The notes below the pieces were generated by a model. It had not been told where the DNA came from. It saw only the letters and a list, made by a program, of their open reading frames with translations, and searched no databases. A stretch of DNA of 64,000 nt from Myxococcales bacterium. Lineage in GTDB: Bacteria > Myxococcota > Polyangia > Nannocystales > Nannocystaceae. Below, one piece after another: positions 36,876 through 48,300 of this stretch. Numbering within the stretch: position 1 is the stretch's first letter; each line of letters begins with the position of its first letter. A program made the position numbers and the translations under genes. The stretch spans positions 61,672 to 125,671 of the forward strand of contig JAEUJW010000001.1 in NCBI GenBank assembly GCA_016793465.1. Direction: 5' to 3'.

Positions 36876-38780
36876 ATGAACCTGGTGCGGGGTGTGGTGG
36901 TCGGGGCGGTGCTCGCGGCGAGCGCGGAGGCAGCGGCGGCGCCGACGGTCGCGGCGGAGGTGATGCTGCCGGGCGCGCCGTTCGACGGGGTGGCGGCCGC
37001 GCCGGACGGCAGCCGGGTGTACGTCAGCCTGGTGATGCAGCAGGGCCCGGGGAAGAACGGGATCGCGGTGATCGACGCGGCGACCCACGCGGTCACCGGG
37101 GTGATCGACCTCGGCGACCAGGGCGCCGACAGCTCGTCGGCGCGTCAGCTCTACATGGCGCCCGACGGCAGCCTGCTCGTGCACGCGACGTACGCCGACA
37201 ACCTGATCGTGATCGACACGGCGACCGACCAGGTGAAGCACACGCTGCCCGGCGTCGGCAGCGCGATCGCGGTGTTCACCCCCGACTCGCAGCGGCTGTG
37301 GTCGCGCGACGGGGCGACCAAGACGCTGCAGGTCTACGACACCGGCGACATGTCTTTAATTAAAACGTTCCCGCTGCTGTCGCCGGGGTCGAGCGACTTT
37401 CCCCTCGAGATGGCGGCGGACGGGAGCCGGGTGCACGCGGCGACGTCGAACGACGGGGGCAACGGGTTCCCCGAGCCGATCGCGATCGACTCGTACGACG
37501 CCGCGGCGCTGACGCTGACGAATCACTACGGGGTCGGAGCGGGGTTCCAGGCCAATGCGCTCGTCGACGCGAGGATCTCCCCGGACGGCGGATTTTTGTA
37601 CGTCAGCGCCGCGAACTCGACCAAGGTCGTGCGCGTCGACCTGACCGCCGGCGCCGTGACCGGCAGCGGCGACGTGCCGCAGGGCAACGAGGGCCTGAGC
37701 CTGAGCCCCGACGGCGAGACGCTGTACCTGTTCGAGAACGGCTACAGCACCGGCCTCATGCGGGTATACGCCGCCGAGACGATGCAATTATTAAAGTCGG
37801 TGGACGTGAAGGGGCAGACGGCGCGGTTCATCGCCACCTCGCGGCGGTCGGTGTTCGCGCCGAACGGGTGCGCGGCGATCGTGCCGGCGCCGCTGGTCAA
37901 CGCGATCTTCGCGGTCGACACGGCGACGCACGACAAGATCGCCACCTTCCCCACGCCGGGCGGGATGGCCTACACCGTCGAGTTCTCGCCGGACAGCGCG
38001 CAGGCCTACGTGACCGTGCGGACGGCGGCGACGAGCGGGCGCCTGGTCGTGCTCGACATGGGGCCCGAGTGTGTGACCGCGCCCGGCGAGCCGTGCGCGG
38101 CGGACGCGGAGTGCGGCGAGCTGCAGTGCGTCGACGGCGTGTGCTGCGACAGCGCCTGCGGCGACGGCGACCCGGGCGACTGCCAGGCCTGCAGCGTGGC
38201 CATGGGCGGCGCGGTCGACGGCGCGTGCGGGCCGGTCGGCCCGGCGACGTGCCGGCCGGCGGTCGGCGAGTGCGACCTCGAGGAGGCGTGCGACGGCGTG
38301 GCCCCCTCGTGCCCGGCGGACGAGCTGGTGGCCGACGGCGAGGCGTGCAGCGAGGGCGTGTGCGCCGGCGGGGCGTGCGTGCCGGAGGCGGGGTCGTCGA
38401 CGGGCACGAGCGGCGAGCCCGGCACGTCGGGCGAGCCCGGCACGTCGGGCGAGACCTCGGGCGGCGTGCTCGAGACGACGAGCGGCGAGGCCGGTGGTTC
38501 GTCGGGTGAGGCGCCGACGTCGAGCGGCGCGCCCGGCAGCGCGAGCGACAGCGACTCGGCGTCCGGCGGGGTCGACCTGACTACCGGCACCGGCGGCGCG
38601 GCGCCGACGACGAGCGGCGGCGACGCGTCGAGCAGCGGCGACGCCGCGAGCGGCAGCGACTCGGCCGGCGAGACGATCGACGACGGCTGCGGCTGCCGCG
38701 CGGACGACGGGCGCGGGCTGTTGTGGCTGCTGCCGACGCTCGCGTGGGCGCGGCGACGCCGACGGTCCGGCCAGGCCTGA
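36876..38780 (+). CDS. YVTN beta-propeller protein with MYXO-CTERM tail
   Basis: 634 residues. Signal peptide (VVVGAVLAASAEAAAA). Residues ~30-390 are YVTN-type propeller repeats (APDGSRVYVSLV, MAPDGSLLVHATY, SPDGGFLYVSAANS, SPDSAQAYVTV). A Cys-rich domain (~395-505) follows, then a Gly/Ser/Thr linker with GTSGEP repeats. The C-terminus is a MYXO-CTERM sorting signal: DDGCGC, hydrophobic helix LLWLLPTLAWA, then RRRRR. The Cys of such tails is thought to be processed and lipid-anchored at the cell surface. A/T-only runs at 37355-37365 (LIK) and 37786-37795 (QLLK). Single gene. Confidence 0.9.
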   Translation: MNLVRGVVVGAVLAASAEAAAAPTVAAEVMLPGAPFDGVAAAPDGSRVYVSLVMQQGPGKNGIAVIDAATHAVTGVIDLGDQGADSSSARQLYMAPDGSLLVHATYADNLIVIDTATDQVKHTLPGVGSAIAVFTPDSQRLWSRDGATKTLQVYDTGDMSLIKTFPLLSPGSSDFPLEMAADGSRVHAATSNDGGNGFPEPIAIDSYDAAALTLTNHYGVGAGFQANALVDARISPDGGFLYVSAANSTKVVRVDLTAGAVTGSGDVPQGNEGLSLSPDGETLYLFENGYSTGLMRVYAAETMQLLKSVDVKGQTARFIATSRRSVFAPNGCAAIVPAPLVNAIFAVDTATHDKIATFPTPGGMAYTVEFSPDSAQAYVTVRTAATSGRLVVLDMGPECVTAPGEPCAADAECGELQCVDGVCCDSACGDGDPGDCQACSVAMGGAVDGACGPVGPATCRPAVGECDLEEACDGVAPSCPADELVADGEACSEGVCAGGACVPEAGSSTGTSGEPGTSGEPGTSGETSGGVLETTSGEAGGSSGEAPTSSGAPGSASDSDSASGGVDLTTGTGGAAPTTSGGDASSSGDAASGSDSAGETIDDGCGCRADDGRGLLWLLPTLAWARRRRRSGQA

Positions 38781-38782
38781 CG

Positions 38783-38993
38783 CCACGGGCTGCGGTGTCG
38801 ACGGACCGCTGTCCCCGGGGTCACGGCGCCACGGGCTGCGGTGTCGACGGACCGCCGGCCCCGGGTCACGGCGCCACGGGCTGCGGTGTCGACGGACCGC
38901 CGGCCCCGGGGTCACGGCGCCACGGGCTGCGGTGCCGCTGTCCCCGGGTCACGGCGCCGCGGGCCGCGGCGCGCTGGCCCCGGGGTCACGGCG
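38783..38993. repeat. Tandem repeat array, five units of 37-46 bp
   Basis: Units start at 38783, 38829, 38874, 38920 and 38957. The first three (46, 45, 46 bp) share CCACGGGCTGCGGTGTCGAC and end CCCGGGGTCACGGCG with few differences; the last two (37 bp each) have lost the middle. The array lies in the 357-base gap between the convergent genes ending at 38780 and 39138. One frame through it is open and would encode a Gly/Pro repeat, but it has no start signal. The remaining 140 bases of the gap show nothing clear. Confidence 0.85.
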
Positions 38994-39137
38994 CTACCTG
39001 ACGGCTCGCGTCGACGACGGATCCGCGGGTCCGGGTCATGGCGTTCGGCCGCGCGGCGGGCTCGGGTCGCCGCGTGAACGCCCTCCGAGGCGGTGCCGTC
39101 GCGCGGCGAGGCTCGGAGGGCGGCGACGGTTGCGAAC

Positions 39138-39710
39138 CTACTCGAGCAGGTCGTCGGCGAGCTCGAACGCGCTGGCGTCGACCGGGGCGGGGCGCTCCTG
39201 CATGTCCTTCAGGACAGGCGCGAGCTCGGGGTGGTCGGCGCCGAACTTCTCGAGGCCCTCGGGGCTGGCGTCGTCGATGCGCCAGTCGTGGCGGCTGTAG
39301 TAGGTGACGGACTTGCCGCGCTTGTTGGTCAGCTCGAGGCACAGCTGGAAGCCGCGCGGGGCCTGGCCCTCGCAGTCCCAGGCCTTCCAGCCGAGCTCGA
39401 GGCGGCGCTTGTCCTGCGGGAGGTCGAAGGTGACGCTCTGGCCGTGGGACTTCCACAGGAAGATCTCGATGAAGTGGCGCCACGTCGAGCTCTTGCCGAA
39501 GGCGCCGACGCGGTCGCCGCCGTCCTCGACGAGCACGAGGTGGTGGATCATGTCGCGCTCGTCGGTCGGGAGGCGCTCGATCCACACCTGGTTGTGCAGG
39601 CGGGCCGACGCGGCCGCGTCGCACAGCAGGGCCGAGCCGAGCTTGTAGGTGCCGAACAGGCCCGCGCCGAGGACGGCGAGGGTGACGATCTTGCGGGAGG
39701 TGCGTGCCAT
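39138..39710 (-). CDS. Membrane-anchored hypothetical protein
   Basis: 190 residues with an N-terminal membrane helix (IVTLAVLGAGLFGTYKLGSA), then a soluble domain with three Cys, including C-x-C-like pairs in WKAWDCEG and FQLCLEL. Strand-rich segments (HHLVLVEDGGDRVG, FIEIFLWKSHGQSVTFDL) suggest a beta-sandwich. No family recognised. ATG 39710 lies 35 bases after the stop of the selenoprotein-like gene on the same strand, so they may be co-transcribed. Palindrome copy 7 lies near its 3' end. Confidence 0.7.
   Translation of the reverse strand: MARTSRKIVTLAVLGAGLFGTYKLGSALLCDAAASARLHNQVWIERLPTDERDMIHHLVLVEDGGDRVGAFGKSSTWRHFIEIFLWKSHGQSVTFDLPQDKRRLELGWKAWDCEGQAPRGFQLCLELTNKRGKSVTYYSRHDWRIDDASPEGLEKFGADHPELAPVLKDMQERPAPVDASAFELADDLLE
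39203..39216. repeat. TGTCC-N4-GGACA palindrome, copy 7, inside a gene
   Basis: Perfect 5+5 palindrome, loop TTCA, inside the coding sequence ending at 39138, where it encodes part of LKDMQE. Confidence 0.7.
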
Positions 39711-39745
39711 CGCCGGCGAGCATAGTCCGCCGGTCGCGGCGGCGT

Positions 39746-40336
39746 CTACAGCGCTCGCACGGCCTCCAGCAGGCGTGCAGCCGACGGGCGGCGGTAGAAC
39801 CGCTCGCCGTCGTCCTCGTAGAAAACGATGCTCCGGTCGGGGCGAACGACGAACGTGCCGGCGAGCCCGAGGTCGTTCTCGCTGTCCCAGTGGCGGTAGG
39901 CCCGCATCATGCCGCCGCCCGGATCGCTCAGCACGGGGAACGTCAGCGACTTGCGCTCGACCATCTTCAGCGCGCCCTCGCGGTCGTCGGCCGAGACGGC
40001 GGCGACGGTGAAGCCGGCGGCCGTGAACTCGCCGAGGTGGGCCTGCAGCTCGCCGAGCTGCTCGCGGCAGAAGGGTCACCAGTGCCCGCGGTAGAGCACG
40101 AGCACGAGGCCCTTCGGGCCCATGAGTTGGTCGATGGTGTGGTTTTGGCCGTGGCCGTCGAGCAGGCTGAACTCGGGGGCGCGGGCGAACGGCGGCGGGG
40201 CCTCGGCCGGGTTGCGACGCGCGGGCTGACCGGGCGCGGGGGAGCTGGCGCAGGCGCTGGCGGCGAGGCCGGAGCACAGCGCGAGCGCGAGGCGGAGGGC
40301 TGCGACGTGCGACCGCGGGCTCGGGAGGGCTGGCAC
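39746..40336 (-). CDS. Peroxiredoxin-like lipoprotein with in-frame TGA (probable selenocysteine)
   Basis: One continuous minus-strand frame of 196 codons interrupted only by TGA at 40078-40076. The order is: GTG 40336; lipoprotein signal (LALALCSGLAASAC); FSLLDGHGQNHTI; LVLVLYRGHW; TGA; PFCREQLGEL; TVAAVSADDREGALKM; FPVLSDPGGGMMRAY; LAGTFVVRPDRSIVFYED. This is an AhpC/TSA-type redoxin whose active site would read W-U-P-F-C. Relatives have Cys (WCPFC or WCPYC) exactly where the TGA lies. A SECIS-like hairpin follows (40045-40061). Expected function: thiol/selenol peroxidase or disulfide exchange at the cell surface. A nonsense mutation is the alternative, but the downstream half shows no decay. 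An annotation that stops at TGA would split it in two. Confidence 0.82.
40045..40061 (-). promoter_or_regulatory. SECIS-like hairpin downstream of TGA
   Basis: On the minus strand GCAGCUC and GAGCUGC form a perfect 7-bp stem with loop GGC. The loop begins 21 bases after the UGA. Bacterial SECIS elements have a small apical loop with G in the first two positions, about 16-37 bases after the UGA, so spacing and loop both fit. GC-rich sequence forms hairpins easily, so this is support rather than proof. Confidence 0.6.
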
Positions 40337-40418
40337 GGACGCGAGGGTAACGCCGGGCGCGCCGCGCGGGCAACCGCGCTGGTTTCGCGGCGGCGTGATA
40401 GGGTGGCCTGCGGGGACC

Positions 40419-43385
<2,967 letters not shown>

Positions 43386-43386
43386 T

Positions 43387-44325
43387 TCAGGGCGTCTGCA
43401 GGAACACCGGCAGCGAGCGCAGCACGGCGGCGCGCCGCTCGAGCGCCTCGATGTCGCCCGCGAGCTCGCGGTAGAGGGCCGGCCAGTCGATCGCCGTCGG
43501 CGGGCCCGGGCGCGCGAGCAGGCGCCGCAAGTAGGCGGCGCCGAAGTAGGTGAACCGGGCGCCCGACTCGCAGCCGAAGCTGGTGCGGTCGTGGCGGGCC
43601 GCGGCGATCGCCGTCAGCCCGGCGGTGCCCGCGGCGACGTCGGGCAGCAGGAAGCCGCCGCTGTGGCAGGCCTGCAGGACCACCAGCTTGGGGGTCTCGG
43701 CCGGGAACGCCTGCAATGACTCGTGCAGCGCCGCGGGGGTGAAGGCGAGGTCGCGCGGGTCGGCGCCGCGGCGCATGGCCAGGGCCAGCTGGCCCGGCTG
43801 GTAGCCGCGACCGACGCCGGCGCCCATCTGGATGACGTACTGCGCGAAGAGGTCGCGCTCGCTGGGTAGCAACCTGTCCTCGGGGACATCCGTGGGCATG
43901 ATGTCGGCGAGGCCGTGGCTGCTGACGTAGAGGTAGACGAACGGCAGCCCGCGGGCGGACTGCTGGCGCAGGTGGGCTCGCAGGAGGGCGGCGGAGGCGG
44001 GGTAGCAATTTTTCAGTTCGTCGGCGAGGCGACGGTACTGCTCGCGGTCGCCGCGGAAGTCGCCGCGGCGCGGGCGGGCCCAGTAGCAGGCGATCTCGTC
44101 GGGGCGAAAGCCGCGGGCCAGCCACAGCGCGCGCTGGGCCACGACCTCCTCGGCGAAGTTGGCGACCTCGACGCCGCCGGCGACCAGGAAGATCTTGGCG
44201 CGCGCGGGCAGCGGCGCCGTCGCGTACGGCACCGCGGCGACGAACCTCGCGTGACGCACCGGCGCGGCGCAGGCGACCAGCAGCAGGGCCATGAGCGGAG
44301 CGAACAGCGAGGCCAGGCGGGGCAC
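43387..44325 (-). CDS. Legumain-like (peptidase C13) lipoprotein
   Basis: 312 residues from GTG 44325. The lipoprotein signal (LFAPLMALLLVAC) is followed by a caspase-like fold of the C13 type: catalytic His in YVSSHGLAD, catalytic Cys in VLQACHSGGF, then ARHDRTSFGC and FTYFGAAYL, blocks typical of bacterial C13 proteins. Legumains cleave after Asn/Asp; the specificity of bacterial members is unknown. Lipid anchoring would place it on a membrane, probably facing the periplasm or outside. It is convergent with the kinase and divergent from the 44408 gene. Palindrome copy 8 is inside it. Confidence 0.85.
   Translation of the reverse strand: MPRLASLFAPLMALLLVACAAPVRHARFVAAVPYATAPLPARAKIFLVAGGVEVANFAEEVVAQRALWLARGFRPDEIACYWARPRRGDFRGDREQYRRLADELKNCYPASAALLRAHLRQQSARGLPFVYLYVSSHGLADIMPTDVPEDRLLPSERDLFAQYVIQMGAGVGRGYQPGQLALAMRRGADPRDLAFTPAALHESLQAFPAETPKLVVLQACHSGGFLLPDVAAGTAGLTAIAAARHDRTSFGCESGARFTYFGAAYLRRLLARPGPPTAIDWPALYRELAGDIEALERRAAVLRSLPVFLQTP
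43875..43888. repeat. TGTCC-N4-GGACA palindrome, copy 8, inside a gene
   Basis: Perfect 5+5 palindrome, loop TCGG, within the C13 peptidase coding sequence, where it encodes part of DVPEDR. Confidence 0.7.
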
Positions 44326-44407
44326 GTGCGAGTCGACGATACCGGAGTCGCCGCGCCGCCGCTCGCGCGGGTTGCCGTAACCGCGCGCGTGCGGAATACT
44401 GGCCGGC

Positions 44408-44776
44408 ATGTCTGCCGCAAAACAGCTCGAGCCCGAGGACGACAAGGTCATCACCGTGGACGTATCTCGGGGCATGATGAGCGCGGCGTTCGCGTTGTAT
44501 CCTGGCAGCAAGCGCTACCTCCTCGAGCTCGATCCGGACGCCCGGATGCTGCCGCGGGTCTGCCTCGACCGTGGCCGGCAGACGGACTTCGAACAGCTCG
44601 AGCTGCCGCTGCAGCAGCAGGTCGTTCAACTGCTCACGGGCATGTCTCTGGAGCGGCTCGGAGCGCTCGGCCTGTACGTGGAATTCATGGACGTGCACTC
44701 GTACGAGGTCCTCGCGCTACTCGACCCGGCTGCAGATCCCGCCACTCTGCCGGCCAGCGGTTCAAGTAGTGCCTGA
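44408..44776 (+). CDS. Hypothetical protein (122 aa)
   Basis: A 122-residue cytoplasmic protein of unknown family, divergent from the C13 peptidase gene. Short strands (KVITVDVSRG, KRYLLELDPD) are followed by helices (LELPLQQQVVQLLTGMSLER) and an Ala/Pro/Ser tail. Codon use is somewhat less GC-rich than in its neighbours. Its 3' end overlaps the 3' end of the frameshifted nuclease-like gene on the other strand by up to 92 bases. Confidence 0.6.
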   Translation: MSAAKQLEPEDDKVITVDVSRGMMSAAFALYPGSKRYLLELDPDARMLPRVCLDRGRQTDFEQLELPLQQQVVQLLTGMSLERLGALGLYVEFMDVHSYEVLALLDPAADPATLPASGSSSA

Positions 44777-45220
44777 GCGACTCGCCCCACAGGGTCGCAT
44801 CCTCGGCGTGGTCTGTCGGATCGCGGCGGAAGCAGACGGTGAGGTTGATGGCGTCACGCCTCGCCTGCTCGTCGGGTTTGTGCCGACGGTTCACGGCGCG
44901 CCGATAGCAGTTCTCCCGCAATTGGTTCAGCGCCAGCCGCTCCATACCCACGCGATCAACACGTAGAATAGCGGCGCGCCGAGGGGATCACCGAGCTGTC
45001 TGCGCGACAGGGTGAACCCGACGTCGGCCGCGTGCTCGCTGGTCTTGCCAGGGTTGCCGCTCTTGACCTGGAGGCGGCACAGCTCGTGGGAGACGTCATT
45101 GATGACGATGGCATCGTCGCCGACGTCGACGGCCGGTACGGCGACGTTGTAGCCGCGGCGCAGCAGCAGCGACAGCACGGCGAACTGGCCCGACATACCG
45201 AAGAACGAGCGCTCGGACAT
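44685..45220 (-). pseudogene. PD-(D/E)xK nuclease-like gene, frameshifted
   Basis: The first segment (45220-44927) starts MSERSFFGMSGQFAVLSLLL and contains VPAVDVGDDAIVIND and CRLQVKSG, the spacing of a PD-(D/E)xK nuclease core (D then QxK). It ends FYVLIAWVW, then SGWR and stop. The second segment (44951-44685), in another frame, begins at ERLALNQLREN and carries the expected C-terminal half (INLTVCFRR, SLRHYLNRWPAEW). Proteins of this type known to me continue past the strand FYV..., so one gene broken by a frameshift near 44935-44950 is the best reading. Two overlapping genes or programmed frameshifting are alternatives. The DNA is less GC-rich than the surroundings, suggesting transfer. 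Confidence 0.6.
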
Positions 45221-45295
45221 ACGCGGGCGGTATAGCAGCGAGGGATCGGCGAGGCCGGTCCACGTAAAATTAATTGTATGCAGTTAAATGCAGCA

Positions 45296-45338
45296 GGCCG
45301 GCCAAGGGGTTGGCCGGCCCGCATCGGATCACGATCCG
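45296..45338 (-). terminator. Double hairpin after the giant TPR gene
   Basis: Two perfect stems lie just downstream (minus strand) of the stop at 45348: ATCGGATC/GATCCGAT around 45323-45341, and GGCCGGCCAA/TTGGCCGGCC (45296-45305 with 45310-45319). An A/T-rich stretch follows, including the A/T-only run 45265-45275. Probably a terminator. Confidence 0.65.
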
Positions 45339-45347
45339 ATCAGGTTT

Positions 45348-48300
45348 TTACAGCTCGCCGATCTGCTTGAGGAAGTCGGTGGCCTCGTGGCAGTTCGGGT
45401 CCTCCATCAGGGCCTTCCTGCCCCAAAGGACGGCCTTCTGGCGGTCGCCGCGGCGCTCGGCGATGTAGCCCTGGCGCAGGTAGGCGACCGCGCGGGACAT
45501 CGGCGCGGCCTCCATCAGGGCGATGCTGCGGAGCACGCGGATGGCGAGGTCGAAGTCCTCGAGCTTCTCGGCGAGGGCGGCCAGCTCGACGGCGACGTCG
45601 CCGTTGTTGCGGTCGGTGTTGTGGGCCTCCTTCAGCCAGTGGAGCTGCTGCTCCTGGTTGCCGACGGCGCCGGCGACCGCGGCCTTGCGGTACTGCAGGA
45701 CGCACAGCTCGGGCGAGCGGCGGCCCTTCATCGACTCGATGGCGGCGTCGAGGATCGCGTCGGCGGCGTCCTGCTGCTTCGACTGGGTGTAGGCCTCGAC
45801 GAGCAGGAGGTTGACGGCCTGGTCGCTGGGCTTCAGGGCGAGGGCCTGCTTCAGGGCCACGGCCGCGGCCGCGGGGTCCTCGTCGAGCAGGAGCTCGCCG
45901 GCCTGGCGGAGCATGAGGAAGCGGGCGCTCTCGTCCTCGACGCTCGAGGCCTCGTCGATGAGGATGCGGGCGAGCGCGTGGTAGTTCTCCTCCTCCTCGA
46001 AGATCGCCTTCAGGCGCTCGCGCACCGCCTCGTTGCCGGGCTGGGCGGCGTAGGCGATCTCGAGGCCGGCCTTGGCGTCGCTCGGGCGGCCGACCTTCTC
46101 GCAGGCCTCGACGAGCTGCAGGACCGCGGAGATCTGGGCCGCGCCGGACTCGGCGGCGACCAGCCTGGTGCAGCTCTCGATCACCGACTCCCACGAGCCG
46201 GCGGCGGAGTCCATGGCCATGAGCATGCGCAGGGCGGCCGTGTCGTTCTGCTCGCGCGCGACCCACGAGGCCAGGGTGTGGCGGGCCTGGTCGGCGGCGC
46301 CTTCCTTGCCGAGGACCTCGACGAGGCGGAGCGTCGCGGCCCGCTCGCCGTCGCGGTCGGAGCGGCGGGTCGCGGCGCTGCGCCAGCGCTCGAGGCCGTC
46401 GATGAGGTCGGGGATCAGCTCGGCCCCCACCACTTCATAGGCCTTCTCGAGGTCGGCCGCGGCCTTGTCCTCGGCGCCGACGATCATGCCGAGCTCGGCG
46501 CGGCGGCGCAGGAACTCGATGAGCGTGCGCTGGTCGAGCGGCTGCCAGTCGAGCGCCTGGGTCAGCTCGTCGATCGCGGCCTGGTGCTCGCCGGTCTCGG
46601 CCAGGCGGGCGACCAGCTCGCGCAGCAGGGCCATGTTGACGGGGTCGACCGAGCACGCCTTGCGCAGCACCTCGGCGGCCCGGGCCGCGTCGGACAGCTT
46701 GTCGGCGTAGAGGCCGGACGCCTCGCGCAGCAGGCGGACCGCGTCGGACGGCTCGATCGCGCGGTCGGCCGAGTCGACGAGCAGGCCGGCGAGCGCCGAC
46801 CAGTCCTCGCGCCCGCGGTACCACCGCTCGAGGCGGCCGCGCAGCTCGTCGCTCTCGGGGGCGGCCTTGTAGCCGCGCCCGAGCACGCGGGCCACCGCCT
46901 CGCTGTCGCCGAGCGCGTCCCACTGGTCGGCCAGGCCGAGCGTGCGCTTGACCGCGTCCTCGCCGGTCTCGACCGCCAGCAGGCGCTCGGTGATCTCGGC
47001 GCGCTCGCGCTGCTCGTGCTCCGGGTCGAGCAGGCCGAGCAGCGCCTCGATGAGCTCGCGGTTGTCGGGCGCGAAGTCGAGGGCGGTGCGGTAAACCGAC
47101 TTGGCCTCGTCGGGCTGGGTGCGGCGGTGGAGGTCGCCGAGGCGCAGGGCCGCGGCCACCACCGCCTCGCCGTCGCGCGACTCCTGGGCCGCGAGCAGCT
47201 GCTGGGTCAGGAGCTCGACCAGCTCGGTGTCGTAGCCCGTGCGTTCGAACACCTCGGCGAGCAGGCGCTCGGCCTCCTTGTGGCCGGGCTCCTCGGCGAG
47301 GATGTCCTTGAGCAGGCGCACCGCCTCGGTCTCGCGGGCCATGGTCGCGAGCAGGCCGTGGACCAGCTCGAGGCGCATGCTGTTGCGCTCCTTGACGTCG
47401 GTGAGGCTCTGCAGGGTGGCCTCGACGAGGTTCTGCAGGCGGTCCTGGTCGCCGAGCTGGCGGTACACGTCGCGCAGCGGGGCCCAGACCTTGCGGTTGC
47501 CGGGGTCCTGGGTGAGCAGGTCCTCGTAGAGCTCGGCGGCCAGCGACAGCTTGTCCTGCTGCTGGGCGGCGAGGCCGGCGAGCTCGAGGCCGAGGTCGAA
47601 CACCTGGGCGGGCTCGGCGAGGGCCGAGGCGTCGCGCAGGTGGGCGATCGACCCGCCGAGGTCGCCGGCGTCCTTGCGGCGGCCGGCGAGCGCGAGCAGG
47701 GCCCAGACCGCGTGGTCGTCGGCGTCGCTGCGCTCGCGGGCCAGCTCGAGCGTGCGGCTCATGAGGGCCTCGGCGCGCTCGCCGTCGCCGGCCGCGAGCG
47801 CGAGGTCGGCGGCCTCGCGCGCGAGCGCCGGGCTGGCGTCCTGGCCGTGGGCGCGGCGCTCGAGGAACGCGAGCAGGGCCGGGGCGTCGCCGATGTTGCG
47901 CAGGACCTCCTCGTAGAGCGCGAGCAGCTCGGGGTGGTCGGGCGCCGACGCGAGCGTGCGGCGCAGGATCGGCTCGGCGATCTCGTAGCGCGGGTCGTGG
48001 TCGAGGGCGCGGCGCATGGCGGCCACGCCGGCGTCGCGCGAGTCGGGGCCGCCGAGGTGGATCTCCGCCAGGCCGAAGGCCGCGCGCGCGCGGACCTCCG
48101 GGGTCATGGCGTCGTCGGGCGCGCCCGAGATGCGCTCGAGCAGCTCGACCTGGCGGGCCGAGTCGCCGCGGGCCGCGGCGATGCGGGCCAGGCCCATCCA
48201 CGCCTCGACGACGCGGTGCTCGAGCGACTCGACGCGGCCGTAGATCTCCGCGGCCTTGTCGTGGTCGCCGAGCTCCCGCTCGACGATCTCCGCGACCCGC

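Noticed and set aside
38723..39077. Open frames through the tandem repeat array
   Set aside because: No ribosome binding site or start, and more than one frame is open simply because the unit lacks stops.
44927..44960. TGA ending the first half of the nuclease-like gene as another selenocysteine codon
   Set aside because: The sequence after the TGA in the same frame is unrelated; the continuation is in a different frame, so a frameshift explains it.
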